A stretch of DNA of 64,000 nucleotides, from positions 27,749,001 through 27,813,000 of the forward strand of contig NC_084891.1 of NCBI RefSeq assembly GCF_958979055.1, given 5' to 3'. Made by a program: the position numbers and the translations under genes. Numbering within the stretch: the first letter of the stretch is position 1; each line of letters starts with the position of its first letter. The notes under the pieces are model-generated. The model ran no database searches. It saw nothing but the letters and a program-made list of their open reading frames with translations, and was not told the DNA's origin. Below, one piece after another: positions 33,240 to 45,735 of the stretch. The DNA is from Alnus glutinosa. Taxonomy: Eukaryota > Streptophyta > Magnoliopsida > Fagales > Betulaceae.

Positions 33240-34943
33240 TCGGATGCGGTAGAGTTCGAATCAATAACGCCGCGCGCCTTTGGGGTCGTCACTTAAAAAT
33301 GGACAATTTTTTTTTTATTTTTTATTTTTTTAAAGGAAAACTCATTTTATTTAATTGTCTTATGTCGTTATGGCACGTAATTTTTATATGTAAAAATCAC
33401 ATATTTTATTAATCATATAATTTTTTTCATAAAAATCTTGTTTGTTTTCTGAAACAAAAATTAAGCGAAGATAAAAAATTAAAAAAAAATAAAAAAAATT
33501 AAAGAATGCTTTTGCGTTTATCTTCAAGTCTACTTCAAAAAAAATAATTAAAATAGAATGTTAAAATTATTTCAAAAAAAAAAAATTAAAGGAAAGCAAA
33601 CTATTACTTTAACAATAATTTATTTATTTATTTATACGTAATGTTACAAATTATATTTTTATCTCACAACTATTCTATAATACTGATGCAATAGTCTCAA
33701 CGAATTCATAGAACAATTCTTATTAAGACAGACCTAGAGACGGGTCCATGCCTCCAAACGGGCCAAACCCCGTACCCTCCTCAAATTTGTTAAAAAAGAT
33801 TTAGGTTTTTTTTTTTTTTTTTTAAACGAATCACTAGCCTCAAGCCTCAGCTTCAATGAATTGAGGTTACTTTAATACCCTTTTTTTTAAAAAAAAAAAT
33901 CACTTTATTTCCCAACTCCGTCCTACTGATAAACGAACCTGGAAATAATCCTATGCTTCATCCCAAAACAAAAAGAACAGAAATATTCTCTGAAATCTAT
34001 TATTGGAACACCAAATTCTTAGCATTCTCAAGAACAATAAGCGTTTTTATAAGACCAAACAAAAAAGATGTTATGAAATGATATAAGGTGGTTAGAATGC
34101 ATTTGTCATTGCGATTTTATAAATATCAAGTAATTTTAAACCAAATTGTAGAAAATAAATCATTTGAAATTATGTTTTCAAAATATTGCGATTCAAAACA
34201 CAAAAAAAATCTACTTTTTCAAATTACAGGTAAATGGTGCTTTTTTTAAAACGTACAATTTTAGAGGCTAAATTGTGATTTACCAAACACATTATATTTT
34301 CAAATCGCACATTTTAAAATTGTAAAACCAAACAGACCCTTTAGTTCTGGTTTTTTTTTTTTTTTTTGGGTTAACTACATTTACCCTATTTAACTAGTAA
34401 CTACCATTCTTTTTGAAATGTCCTCCCAATGTTTCATTTTTTGCAATGTCTACCTCCTCCTAAATACATCTTATGGAGAGTATTTTTATTATTTTGAGTC
34501 ACAATTCCAATGGTATGTTCGTGGCATTGAAAAAACTATAAAGCAGTTAAAGGGAGTAAATGAAGATTTTCCTCTTTTTTTTTCTTCTTTTTTTCCCCAC
34601 AAAGCAGCTGGGCGATCAACCCTTAAAAGACTCGAAACAAAACTCCACATGCTCACTTGCCAGTTGCCAACACAAACCAAAAACGAAAAAGAAATACTTG
34701 AGCAACTGGATGATCATTATTCTGACGGGAAACAAACTGCAATAACTAGCAATTAGAAAAATGTAAAACAGATTGCAACCATGCAAGAAAAAAAACTACT
34801 GCAGTTGCAAGTTTACAGATAATATATGAATGAAAGGCAAAGCTAGTGTACATTTCGGAGACATCTGTTTTCCTGGCCAACAAACAAGCAACACGAGCGT
34901 GCATGGCCATGAACCGAGTGCTTTTATTCCTTCGTACATGGGG
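33240..34943. other. Spacer between E2FC (5' side) and TRM6 (3' side)
   Basis: The spacer is AT-rich with several homopolymer runs. A hAT-like MITE remnant lies at about 34030-34350, ending CCAAACAGACCC, with reiterated blocks related to AATTTTAAAATGTGCGATTT. The last few hundred bases (about 34750-34943) are the probable TRM6 3'UTR. No coding exon is recognised. Confidence 0.4.
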
Positions 34944-37900
34944 CTAGCTGCTAGATATTCTAGTCCCACTAAGAATATACCCACCAAACGCATCCATTTG
35001 CATGCACGGATGGGTTCGTGATGGAAGCACCTGCACGCACAGTTATCAAATATCAAGAGAAGAGGTCAAAAGACTGCTTGCCAATCTCATTTGAAGAACT
35101 ACATTCCTCCACGTATTCCCTTGCATAAAGATACATATCAATGCAAAAAAAGAAAAAAAGAAAAAAAAAAGAAGCTGCCAATGCCAAACTAAGCTCCAGA
35201 TCATATACAAGTATTGAATCAGTGATCAGCATTGCCAATAACTAAACAAGATATATGATGGATCTTTCCTCAAAAGCACTGTGCTGAACCCCAGTTAAAG
35301 AGTTCAACACAATGTAAACTTTAAGAAACTAGCTTGTACCAGTACGGTAGTTGACAAGTGTACGACATACATCAGATAAGAGGAGACACAAACAACATTT
35401 TCACCAGCATTGCAATCCAAAGGAAGGGAACAAGCAACAAGAGCAGTACAGCATTCGTCATGATTATACAGCGTTGGCTCTTTAAGGCCATGGCCTCACC
35501 CTAAAAGCTCTACCCAGACTTAAGCCTGTGAAGGGCTCTCTCTATCTCTCTCACACACCCACACCCACACCCACAAAGAAAATTGGTGTTTGACACTGAA
35601 AAAATATAGTCTTTTCTCAAGAAAATTTCAACAATGAATATTTAATCCATAACATCTGAAACTGTCAGCATAGAATATTGGATTATAGATAAAGGAGAAC
35701 TTCCACAACATAATGTACATGAAAAGACAAACAAAGAACCTGATATTCGCGCAACCAAGGTTCTGAAATTTGCAAGCCAATTGCCATTTTCCCAAGCTGC
35801 AGATTGTGCATGCAAGTTGCAAGAGGCTGCATTTAAACAGATATAGTAGTTTAGATTATTATTCTATCAGTAAGTGAATCTTATCCATCTACCACTCCCT
35901 TCTTCTTTTTAATAACAAGTAACATGGAATGTTATAATGAAAGATGAGAATCCTTGTGTACACAGGGTATGTACAAAGATTCAGCTAAGAATATACAAAT
36001 CAGATTGCATCTATACAATTATGAAAAGTATTCATAAAGGGAGAGCAGTAGCTACAATCTATTAACCCAAATCGCCACAAAATATTCAGGAGTCACAGGC
36101 CTATGAGAGGGAGTTGCACACTTATTTTAACACAAACAACAACCATGTCAGCTTGATCACACATAATAGTTGCAAATGAACTGCAAGGAACCGATCTCGA
36201 ACTTTCAGACATGAAAAGCTAAGTAGATTGGTACACCACAATTATTACCCTAATATTACTCCACCTATCTGGGAGTTAGCCGTGCAAATGCTTTACATTT
36301 GAACTACTCCAAATACACAACTTCAAAGAAATTGGACTGAAGTCTACCAAAGGATTTGATATATAGAGCAAATGTGTTAACAATCACCATCTCCAAAAAG
36401 ATGACAGAAAAGAATACACATAATAAAATAAAAAATAATTAATACCCAGAATTTGGAGGAAATGACCTGAAGATACTGGTGATAAATAGCAAAAGGAGCT
36501 GAATTTGATAGAAGCGGCAGAAGATCTTTAAGCAGGTCCCAAGTATCAAGCTCTGGAGCAGCAATTATTAGACTGCATAAAGTATTTAAAAGAACTATCA
36601 ACTAAATGCTTCTTTTAATTAGTAAACCAAATACTCAATGAGTGTAGGCTACCTAGAAAAACCATTTTTCTTCCACAAGTCAATGGCTTGTTGTGGGGCC
36701 TTATTTCCAGCCTTTGTGGAATTGCCCTTTTTGTTTACAAGAGAAACAGTTGTCTCAGGAATAAGATCTGACATGTCATTTTCACATGGAGGAGAAATTT
36801 CTTCCATGCTGACTGATGAAGACATCTGATGCTGCATAAATCAATCTTATGACACAATTAGGGGACTATAAAATGGTATATATGCCAAAAATAAGGCAGA
36901 GCCACTTACATTCAACAGACATTCCATGTTAAGGACATCTTCCTGATGATGAATTTGCTCAGAAGATTCAGTTTGGGATAAAGAGAGCTCAGTGAGAGGA
37001 GACCGCACAATCCTGGACCCAAAAAAAAAAAAAAAAAGGGTTTATACAATGTTAAGGTTAAAAGGAGAGTAATTAACCCCCAAAAAAAGAGATAAAGGGA
37101 GGAATAATCAAAATATAAAATGAAATAACCATCAAAAGGACATGCCAAAGAATGAGAAAGAAGGCACTTAAAGTGCACTCAATACAAGAAAGACGTGCTA
37201 ATTCTATACATTGAATTTCCAGCCACTACCCAAGAAAGGCACTGTCATTTTAAATATATTCAAACATAGGATATCAACCTTTACCCAAAATTACTACCAT
37301 ATAGTGCACACCAATTAGTCAAATTTAAAAAATTTACCATGTAAGGCTAATGTAATCATTAGCACTCAACCACACAGGTGACCAAACAGGACTGCATTGT
37401 TATAGACAACAAATCAACTATAGTAATTGCTGAAAGCATAAGATGGTCCGGAAAATCCAACCTTCAACTCTGATGGTATATTATATTACATCAGCGGTAC
37501 TGAAGAACATAGTTGAAGTAGTGCAGACACCAAATACAGGTCATCGATCACACGTGTATATAGACACCAACGTCAGAGGACAGCCCAAACTATGACTTTG
37601 TGGTTGGGTGATTGAGAGTTTGGCGATTTTGTTATTGCCACTTTTGTTATTTTGCATTCTTATTTTATTGTCGTATACCAGACTATAGGTTATGTTATTA
37701 TTGGGCCTTTTGTTATTTTTAGTGAGCGGTCATACCAGGGTTTAGTTTCCTAGTCTATTTAAACCTTTCTTGTACTGTTAGCCGACATCTTTTAATGAAT
37801 ACAACAATTTGACAGCTGTTTTCTTTCCTATGTTTTCTCTCTCTTCTTTTTTTCTACCTCTTTCCCACTTGCTCCTCTTTCTCCTTTCCTCTTTTCCCTT

Positions 37901-40900
37901 CTACGTTTCTTCTTGGTTTCAACTGTTGTACTGCATCATGAAGCATATGATCTTACTCAGCTTGAAATGCTCTTCACCTGCTACCACGTTAGAACTATGA
38001 ACTTCCCTGCTTGGAACATACATACATACATACATATATTTTGTAAATCCCCAAGTTGATCATAAGGAATCAACTATAAGTGATTACATCAAGGCTTGCA
38101 ACTTGGTTGGGTTGAACCCTGAGCCAACTCAACCATCAGGCAAGACTGGGCTACATTTTAATACTGGAGGCTGCTAATCGCAACCTGGCATTGGGCCTTG
38201 GGCTGGGAGTCCAAAAAACCTGAACCCAGTTAGTGTTTGTACACGAAATATCATTCAACTACTAATAGTTGCTAGCAGCTAGTTAAAAAAATGAGAGTGG
38301 AAGCAGGCCAAACACCTTCAAAACCTAATGGACAAGAACCCTAGAAATCCCTAGCCGTACAAGTAGAGGAATGGAAAGTGGGAACTAACCCTCTTTCCTT
38401 TTCTTGCAAGGGGGAAAATATGACGTAGCCCATATAACCCATCCAACCCCTATTCAATCCAAGCCCAATTTCTAAACTTAGATTGGACAGATTGAGTTTA
38501 AAGGGCCCAGGGGATCCTATTCTCCACGATGAGCTTGAATTTACCCCTGCCCCAAGCAAACCCATCCAAGTTGCATTTCCAATCATGTAAATTAAGGTCC
38601 ACATCAGAACCATATATAATGCAGGAATCTAACCATCCATGATAGATGATGAATCTTCAAATCTCAACAGAATCCAACTTACTTCCACAAAGGTGAATCA
38701 TTAAAAAAGAACTTCAAGTAACAGTGATTCTAAAAATGGGAGAACTCAAAGCCAAATTTACCTCTTACAAACTTCATCACTGAAGTTGAATATTCTGACT
38801 ACATCAATGGGATATGGTGTACTTCCAAGATATGTACTGCAAACATAACCAGTACCTGTCACAAACATAAAATCATTCAACCAAGATAGTAGATACAACA
38901 ATTGCTCTAATTACACGAGTCAACCATAACAAAGAAATTTCCCACAGACAGATAGCAAAGACTATGCAGATCCAACTCTTAAATGGAGTGTGGAGCTGTA
39001 ACCCAATCTATAGGGGTTGCCCAATGAATTCTTTCTCGACTAACACAATTTGCCTGCATGAATTGTTTTCGCTACTTTGTGAACTTTCTTCAAAGCAGTA
39101 AAAAGAAAGAACTTCATTTACTTTGTAACTTCTTTATTCTTTCACTCATTTGTTTTCATTGTTCCGGATTTTTGTCTATTGCACAAATTCAAAATCCATA
39201 AAGTGAAGCAAAATTTGAAGGGCGGACCTCCTAAACGTTCTGCCACGGCACCAGTTAGAAGGCCACCAACCATTTCCACTACGAGAACATCAGAATTTGC
39301 AGAAACATTAGCCATGGAAAGCAGAAGAGATAATGTGTCCACTCGCAAGAATCTGAATCACAGGCAAACAAGAACAAATAAGTTCTGAGCACGTGGAAAA
39401 GTCTAATCTGAAGGATATCCATGTCAAGATATCAACAACTGCATTAGTAGAATTGTTATTATCATGATTCCTACAGTAAGTACACAAGAGAAAACCCCCA
39501 AAAAAGCCAAAACAAAAACTAACTTAAATCTAAAGCTGTAAAAAAGAATTCCATAAAAGCAAAAAAGAAGAAAAGAACAAGAAAGATCTAGTTTTAAATG
39601 GTTAATCTTAAAACCCAGACTCTTAATATCGGCAGGAATGGTAACTGTTACTTGAGATTCCCAGCAAAAGAATACTCCAACTCAAAAACACCATTGAAGT
39701 AATAATAGCTCAGATGATAGTTTTATACAGCATAAGGTGTATATGTAAAGTCGCTTTGGATAGCTTCTTAAAAAACATCATTGCTTCATAGACCGAGCAA
39801 AATGCAAAGATATCAAAGTTGATGGGATCAAGACACAATTGCAGTTAAAGCCAAGTATCATAAGTGGAAAGGCACTGTTGAGCATCTGGTAGGGCATGTC
39901 AATATAATAGGCTAATTCCATAATATTTCAGAAATCAGGTTAGGTACATTTTACAATTAGAGGTTCTGGTACATTTGTCTTCTGTGAATGCATTACATCA
40001 ACTCAATGAGGAAAAAACATAAATAAGAACGTAAAATATGTGTGAAGCTATTTAATTAACAAGCAAGACCGGTGCATTTATAAAAAATACAAAAAGGGTC
40101 CGAAACGCAAAGCATTTTGATGGCACTCATTTTGAAAATGATAATAATTTTCATTTCTCATCTCATGGAATAGGAACTGGATGATTCAATTTTGAACAAC
40201 ACCCTTTCTCTTTAGTAAATTATCTTATGCCAAAAAAAATTAAAAAAATTAAAAAATAAAAAGATTAGAACAATTTTATAGACCATGTCCTCTTTCTGTT
40301 GAGATAAAAAATTTATCCAAAAAGACAAGCAAGAGTCTTTCTAGCTTAGTATCGCCCGCTCCCACACTTGTACTTCCACTTCTACCTTTGCTAATAATAT
40401 GATATTTTCTCCATCCCATAACAGACAAAATTTTGCAAATGGCACACATTTTAAGGAAATAAATTAAACATAATAGTCCCTGCAAAATGCCCAAGATCAA
40501 GGGATGGTGCAAGTGGGGTAGTTCCAAACAACATGACCCAACTAATAGTATTTTCAGAAGATTGACATGTTTATTTTGTTTCATTAAAATTCATGTCGCT
40601 TTATAATGTTTCATCTACTGTAGAAAGAAAGGAGTATATTTTAGTTCTACTAATAACATTTAAGTCCACTAATATGCAATTTTAAGAATGAAAGAAGACA
40701 CAGACAATAGCACAATAACTATGAATATATGCATACATATACATACACATAAAGATATGCATAGAGCCACATACATGATGTTAATTACAATTCCCAGAAT
40801 AATAGCACAAATTCTAGACAAATAATAAATAAGATGAAATGAACTCAACATACATAGACATCTGTAAGACAGTTACAAAATCATCATAAGTTCATAAGAC

Positions 40901-43900
40901 ACTAAATCATTACCCAATTCTTGCTGGGTATTTCTTGAAGTATGCCTCGCATATACTGGGGAAGAAAAAACAAACAAATCAAAAAATAGAAAACAGATAT
41001 CATCATTTAAACAACAATAGCATGTTTTAAAGAAATTAATAGTGTCTAATTGTTGAAAAGGTAGACCATTCACCTCTAGATAACCCTTTTACATAACAAT
41101 ACTCACAGGTGATAGTAATTAGTAAGGCTCTCGCACATGATATAATTTTGGATAGTTCACATCATTAACTTCAATTGAAGATGTACCAAGTGTGCCTTAG
41201 CTATCCTCTAGGTTGGATGATCTCATCCGTACTAATCTTCTCAATCACATATGTTACAAGTTCCCCACATCTTCATTTCAACTAAACTAAATTTAGAGCA
41301 TGCTTATTTATTTCCTAAAACATTTTACGCTAATTGATTGGCTCAAATGTCTTAAGCTTCTGTTCATGGGAAACACTCTGTTAACCTCATATACCCAAGC
41401 TTTATTAAATAATTGGAGAGCTGAGCTCAAGCTACATTAAGTTGAGCTAGATAGGTTAAAGGTTGCCTCAGCTTCTCTCAGTTGCAACCGTACCTCTCAC
41501 GCTTGGAAGAAAGTGACTTAAATTATTTAAGGAGCCTCATGATAGGTTTGTTACTGTCATTCAACATTTATAAGGAATTAATTAATGCTAAATATTCAAA
41601 TTTTGCTCAAGTGAAAGCTTGAGAGTTCAAAACAAAATTCTAGAGAGGGTTGGTGCAGAATGGCAGCAGGTAAATCCACAATTACAAACTAATTCAGCTA
41701 ATTGTAATCAATATATGCGCTAAACTGATGCATCAGCAAATAAAATGGCTCAAGCAAAGCTAATTTACCTTCGAGCAAAAGGGCGCCTCAAAAGTACTTT
41801 GGGTGCATATTTCTTCTGTTTCTTAAGCCTATATTTTTCCTGCAAACACACCAAAATCAGCCTATTTGCAAAATAAACTCTATTTTACACTTTCGTTGTC
41901 TAACTTACTTGTGAGAACAATGTTTTCTTTTCAAATGTAGCGCTATTAGCAATAAGGGCATCAACTATTTCATCACCCGTTGCACCCTGTCTGCGTAAAA
42001 ACAGTAAGCATTAGTCAAATCTTCTCAAGGTAAGCATAAATAAGACAAAAATTCTAACTGGTTTTGCACCAGAACACAGATCTGATAACTTAAACCATGA
42101 CAAACATTTGTAAAAATTAAAAAATTAAAAAAAATACTAGTTGCAACATTAGATACAAGCAAATACATATCCACCGCAACAGAAGCACGTTTATCTGAAT
42201 ATATGGCACAAAGATCTCTTCGTAGTTTGTTTATCACATAATTCTTTGATAATGAGATGTGATACACATGAATTAACTTTGGTGGAAAACCTGGGTGTAA
42301 TATACATGAGTTAACATTGGCAGAAAACTTCCAGCTAACCAGAGCATGATGTTCTCACCTTCGCATTGCATCTATATCTTCACCAGTTAGGCTTTGGGCT
42401 TTATTATTATCAATTAATGCTCGATTATCTTTGGTTATCTCTTGTGATTGAAAGTCTCCTTTCTCTTGAATATTATTGCCTAGCAAGAAAATTTCAACCA
42501 AAAATGAAAGATAAGAGGCTAAAATAATGAACAAAGACCTCCAAATAGATATATAAGGAACTAAAAACCTAATTAACAGAGAAAAAATATTAAGCTTCAC
42601 AACTAGGAAAATCTGAGATAGACTTCTAGAGTACAGAGGTGAAAAATATACATAAAAGATTAAATCCACTAATTCATGGCAAGAGGGGCAATATCATTGG
42701 AGTTCTCAACAAAAGACTTACTCAAATTTATATATAAAGTTTTTAACTCCCAAAATGATCGGGCAGAAAGGGGTGAGGGCCAAAAAAGAAATAAAGGAGT
42801 GGGAGTAAAATATGACATGTGAAGCTGATGGGGAGCGAGCATCCCCCATATCCTCTGCTTTCCCCTCTTATAGAATCCAATCGATGGATGTTGAAAATCC
42901 TCTCTTTCCCCTTGAAATCCGCCAATTCAATCAAAAGCATAACAGTACATGGGATGGTAATGCAATCTCCATTAAAGGAAAAGAACTATTAGTTATCACT
43001 CAAATTATTGAGGGAACATCCACAAGTGCTTACGAATGCAAAGCATCAAGCCAGAACTACAATATGGCACTTCAGCCCATCTAGGTAGTCAGCTACTCTT
43101 TGACCAATACATATCAACAGCTTCAATCAATTTACATAGGCCAATTTCATCCATCAAGATCACATCATTCCTTCAATTCAACTCACCTAGCAGCACCTTC
43201 AACGTGAACTACCCACCCCACTGGAGCAATTATTTGTCATTGACATACCATAGTATCAAAATCCAACAATGGATACCCACCCATGAACCTCAACAATCAA
43301 AATGGCAAGCAAAGCAGTAAACCATGTGATTTTAAGCTTAAGACAGTAAAAAGGAGTCTGATTCACGCCTTGGGGTTATAAGAAAGCAAATGCAGATTGC
43401 GAAGGCAACTCTAAGTTAGCTTTTCCAATTGTTAGCATAATTGCCTCAAAATTAATCAAAGATTATACTACTTTGTCATGTAATATGTGTAATACAGAAC
43501 AGAGTTTAGGCACTACAAGCATGAACATGTTGCAAGAATATCGCTCAGTTTATGATATGATAAACAATAACAAATCAAACCTTCTATGGAGAGAATAAAG
43601 CGAGACAAATAAGGCCCTTTGTCGCCGTTTTCGACTTGGAACAAAGACCCGAAAGGACACCCAATTAGGGGCTGCAGATTGTAGCTCTTATTCCCAATTT
43701 TCAACGTCCTGCAAACACCACCAAGTGTTTATCAATGCGTCAAGTCACCGAATGACCGAACCTTTTCTATGCCAATTTTCTTTACATGAACAAAGAAAAA
43801 AAGAAGCAATTTTTGTGCGAGAAAAAGACTTACGAGGCGGCCGATAGGCGAGCGAAAACCAAACGGTCGCCATCATTGATGTCGAGCAAGACACTGCAAC

Positions 43901-43958
43901 CTTCCCATGTCACTCTAGGGTTTTGGACTGAGCCGGATTGAGAATTATTTTCAGACAT
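34944..43958 (-). CDS. TRM6: TRM6, non-catalytic subunit of tRNA (adenine58-N1)-methyltransferase
   Basis: Thirteen exons on the minus strand: 43958-43834, 43708-43581, 42479-42359, 41990-41909, 41839-41769, 40955-40914, 39352-39228, 38855-38762, 37012-36910, 36831-36653, 36572-36467, 35826-35740, 35030-34944. All are GT-AG with matching phases; the product has 449 residues, the usual plant length. It is a Gcd10p/TRM6 protein: GCSVLLDINDGDRLVFARL and PLIGCPFGSLFQVE near the N terminus, then SLTGEDIDAMR, GATGDEIVDALI and FEKKTLFSQEKY, then GFLRVDTLSLLLSMAN and LVVEMVGGLLTGAVAERLGG, and FAIYHQYLQPL near the end. With TRM61 it forms the nuclear enzyme that makes m1A58 in the T-loop of tRNAs, including initiator tRNA; TRM6 supplies tRNA binding, not AdoMet binding. 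A telo-box pair lies upstream. Confidence 0.96.
37600..37800 (+). mobile_element. Possible solo LTR in TRM6 intron 8
   Basis: This stretch has the composition of a plant LTR: T-rich sequence, a TATTTAAA core-promoter-like box near 37757, CTTGTAC, and AATGAATACAACA at the end. Neither boundaries nor a target duplication can be fixed. It would be a fossil within an intron of about 1.75 kb. Confidence 0.25.
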
Positions 43959-44115
43959 TGCTATTCTTTATTGAATAAAAATCACTCTTACTGCGAAGAA
44001 CATGAAAAACTTTTTAAAAAATTATAAAAATAGAAAGCCGAAGAGATTCACTGAGACCGGGAAAATTAGTGAATCATTAATAGGCAATCCTTAAGGACAG
44101 CCATGGAAGGCATCA

Positions 44116-44135
44116 AAACCCTGTTTTTAGGGTTT
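44116..44135. promoter_or_regulatory. Mirror-image telo-box pair upstream of TRM6
   Basis: AAACCCT (44116-44122) and AGGGTTT (44129-44135) lie 160-180 bp upstream of the TRM6 ATG, separated by six bases. Telo-boxes (AAACCCTA) are common in plant promoters of translation-machinery genes, and TRM6 is a tRNA-modification gene. The role is inferred. Confidence 0.5.
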
Positions 44136-44327
44136 AACCGTTCATTGGTCGGTCAATCATTGGTTCGAAACCTGACAACTGACAAGGCAGATTAGTAGTC
44201 GGACTGGTACATTGTTTTCGAGGCCTGCGAAGGCCGGTAACTCTAGATCTCGGCCCAGTGAAATTGTGGGCCCTTATATTTATGGGCCTCCTTGGTGCTG
44301 AAGCATGGGTTTAGCGACCTTTGCACC

Positions 44328-44902
44328 TCGTTTTGTTTGCGAAATGAATATTTCTTTGAAAAAATGAATAGTTATTTCTAAGAATAAAAAATAAAGTGAA
44401 ATGGAATGATTATTCATAATCTTTAATTTGATAACAACACATACATTTTATTTGGAATTCAATCTAAATTACTAAAAAAAAACCCTCACATTATATATTT
44501 AAAAAAAAAAAAAAAGAGAGAGAGAAAGAAAAATGGTGGGTGGGGCGACCACCCCCTAATTCCATGTGGATGGGTGGTCGGCCAGCTATTGTGTAGGGGT
44601 TGGGTTTCCTTTTTTCTTTTTTTTTCTTTTCTTTTCTTTTTTGAGAAAAAAAAAATGAAAGAAAATAAAAAAAAAAATATGTGGTTTTTTTTTTTTCTGG
44701 AAATTGTAGTCTATTCCCATTGGAATAGCTATTCCTCTCATTTTTTAGAGAAATCGGTATCCCTCTTCATAAGAGAATAGTTATTCCAATGGGAATAACT
44801 ATTCTAAGGAATAAACCCTTACCAAACAAAAGAATAACAATTTTATAAGAATAGTCATTCCATTCCAAGAGTCTATTCCTCGAACCAAACGAGACATAAT
44901 CT
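44328..44902. mobile_element. hAT-like MITE
   Basis: The left end reads CTCGTTTTGTTTGCGAAATG and the right end, inverted, reads CTCGTTTGGTTCGAGGAAT. Inner blocks of GAATAGTTATT and the inverted pair ATTCCCATTGGAATAGC / GTTATTCCAATGGGAATA (44713-44729 and 44779-44796) strengthen the palindrome. The central part has poly-purine runs and a GC-rich GGGGCGACCACCCCC block. It is about 575 bp and non-coding; no clear target duplication. Confidence 0.5.
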
Positions 44903-45460
44903 CAAAAAATAAATATACAATGAATTAAACTTCCACATCTAGGAAAAACTGAAAAAGACTTCTAGAGGAGTACAATAGTGAAAAATATAAATACAAGACC
45001 AATGTTTTTGAAAAGTGAATTTTTTATTTTTGTTTTAAAAAAGTATTTTGATGTGATATAAAAGTAATAAGTGTTCGTTGTTTGGTAGGATTTATATTTT
45101 AAAAGTATTTTGTGTTTTTGAAAAATATTTTAAAAATAATTTGTATTTTAAATTGTTTGTTAACCATTTTGAGAAAATAATATTTTTTACTTTAAACATG
45201 AAAAAGTGCTTTCAAAATGCTTGCCAAACGAGACTTATGATGTTTAAAGAACTGCAAAATGCGAATCAGTCGTTTCTTCATTACATAGGACTGTGTGGTT
45301 TATGCTTCAATAAAACTGAAATTTTAGTATTGGGTGACCCAAATGAATGGTGTCGTGTGAACTAAACTCTACATGTGATTGGAAAGATAGTTTTCTTCGT
45401 GATATCAATTATTAATTTCTTCGTCATTTCTGCTGAACTTGGTTAAAATTAAACACTCCA

Positions 45461-45735
45461 TGTTGAGCTATTAATTAAATTATTAAATTAATTAATTTTT
45501 ATGAATTTATTTTTTTGAGATAAATGATGATTAAGTATATAGTATCAAATTAATTAGCAGTGATCATCAATTTGAACAATGTTTCCATATTTCACATCTC
45601 ATTTCAATTAAATATTTCACATGTCGGATCTCACTTGTTAATGATAAGTTTGACCATACACATAAAGAGATGTTATAATATTAATTAAATTATTAAACTC
45701 ATCAATTCTTACGACTACAAACTGAATTGTAGAAA
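45461..45735 (+). mobile_element. TRIM-like short LTR element
   Basis: The left terminal repeat begins TGTTGAGCTATTAATTAAA, and a related right repeat begins TGTTATAATATTAATTAAA at 45671. A primer-binding-site-like AGTATCAAA lies between them near 45541. It belongs to the same family as the copy at 32192. Non-coding, old, degraded fossil. Confidence 0.45.
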
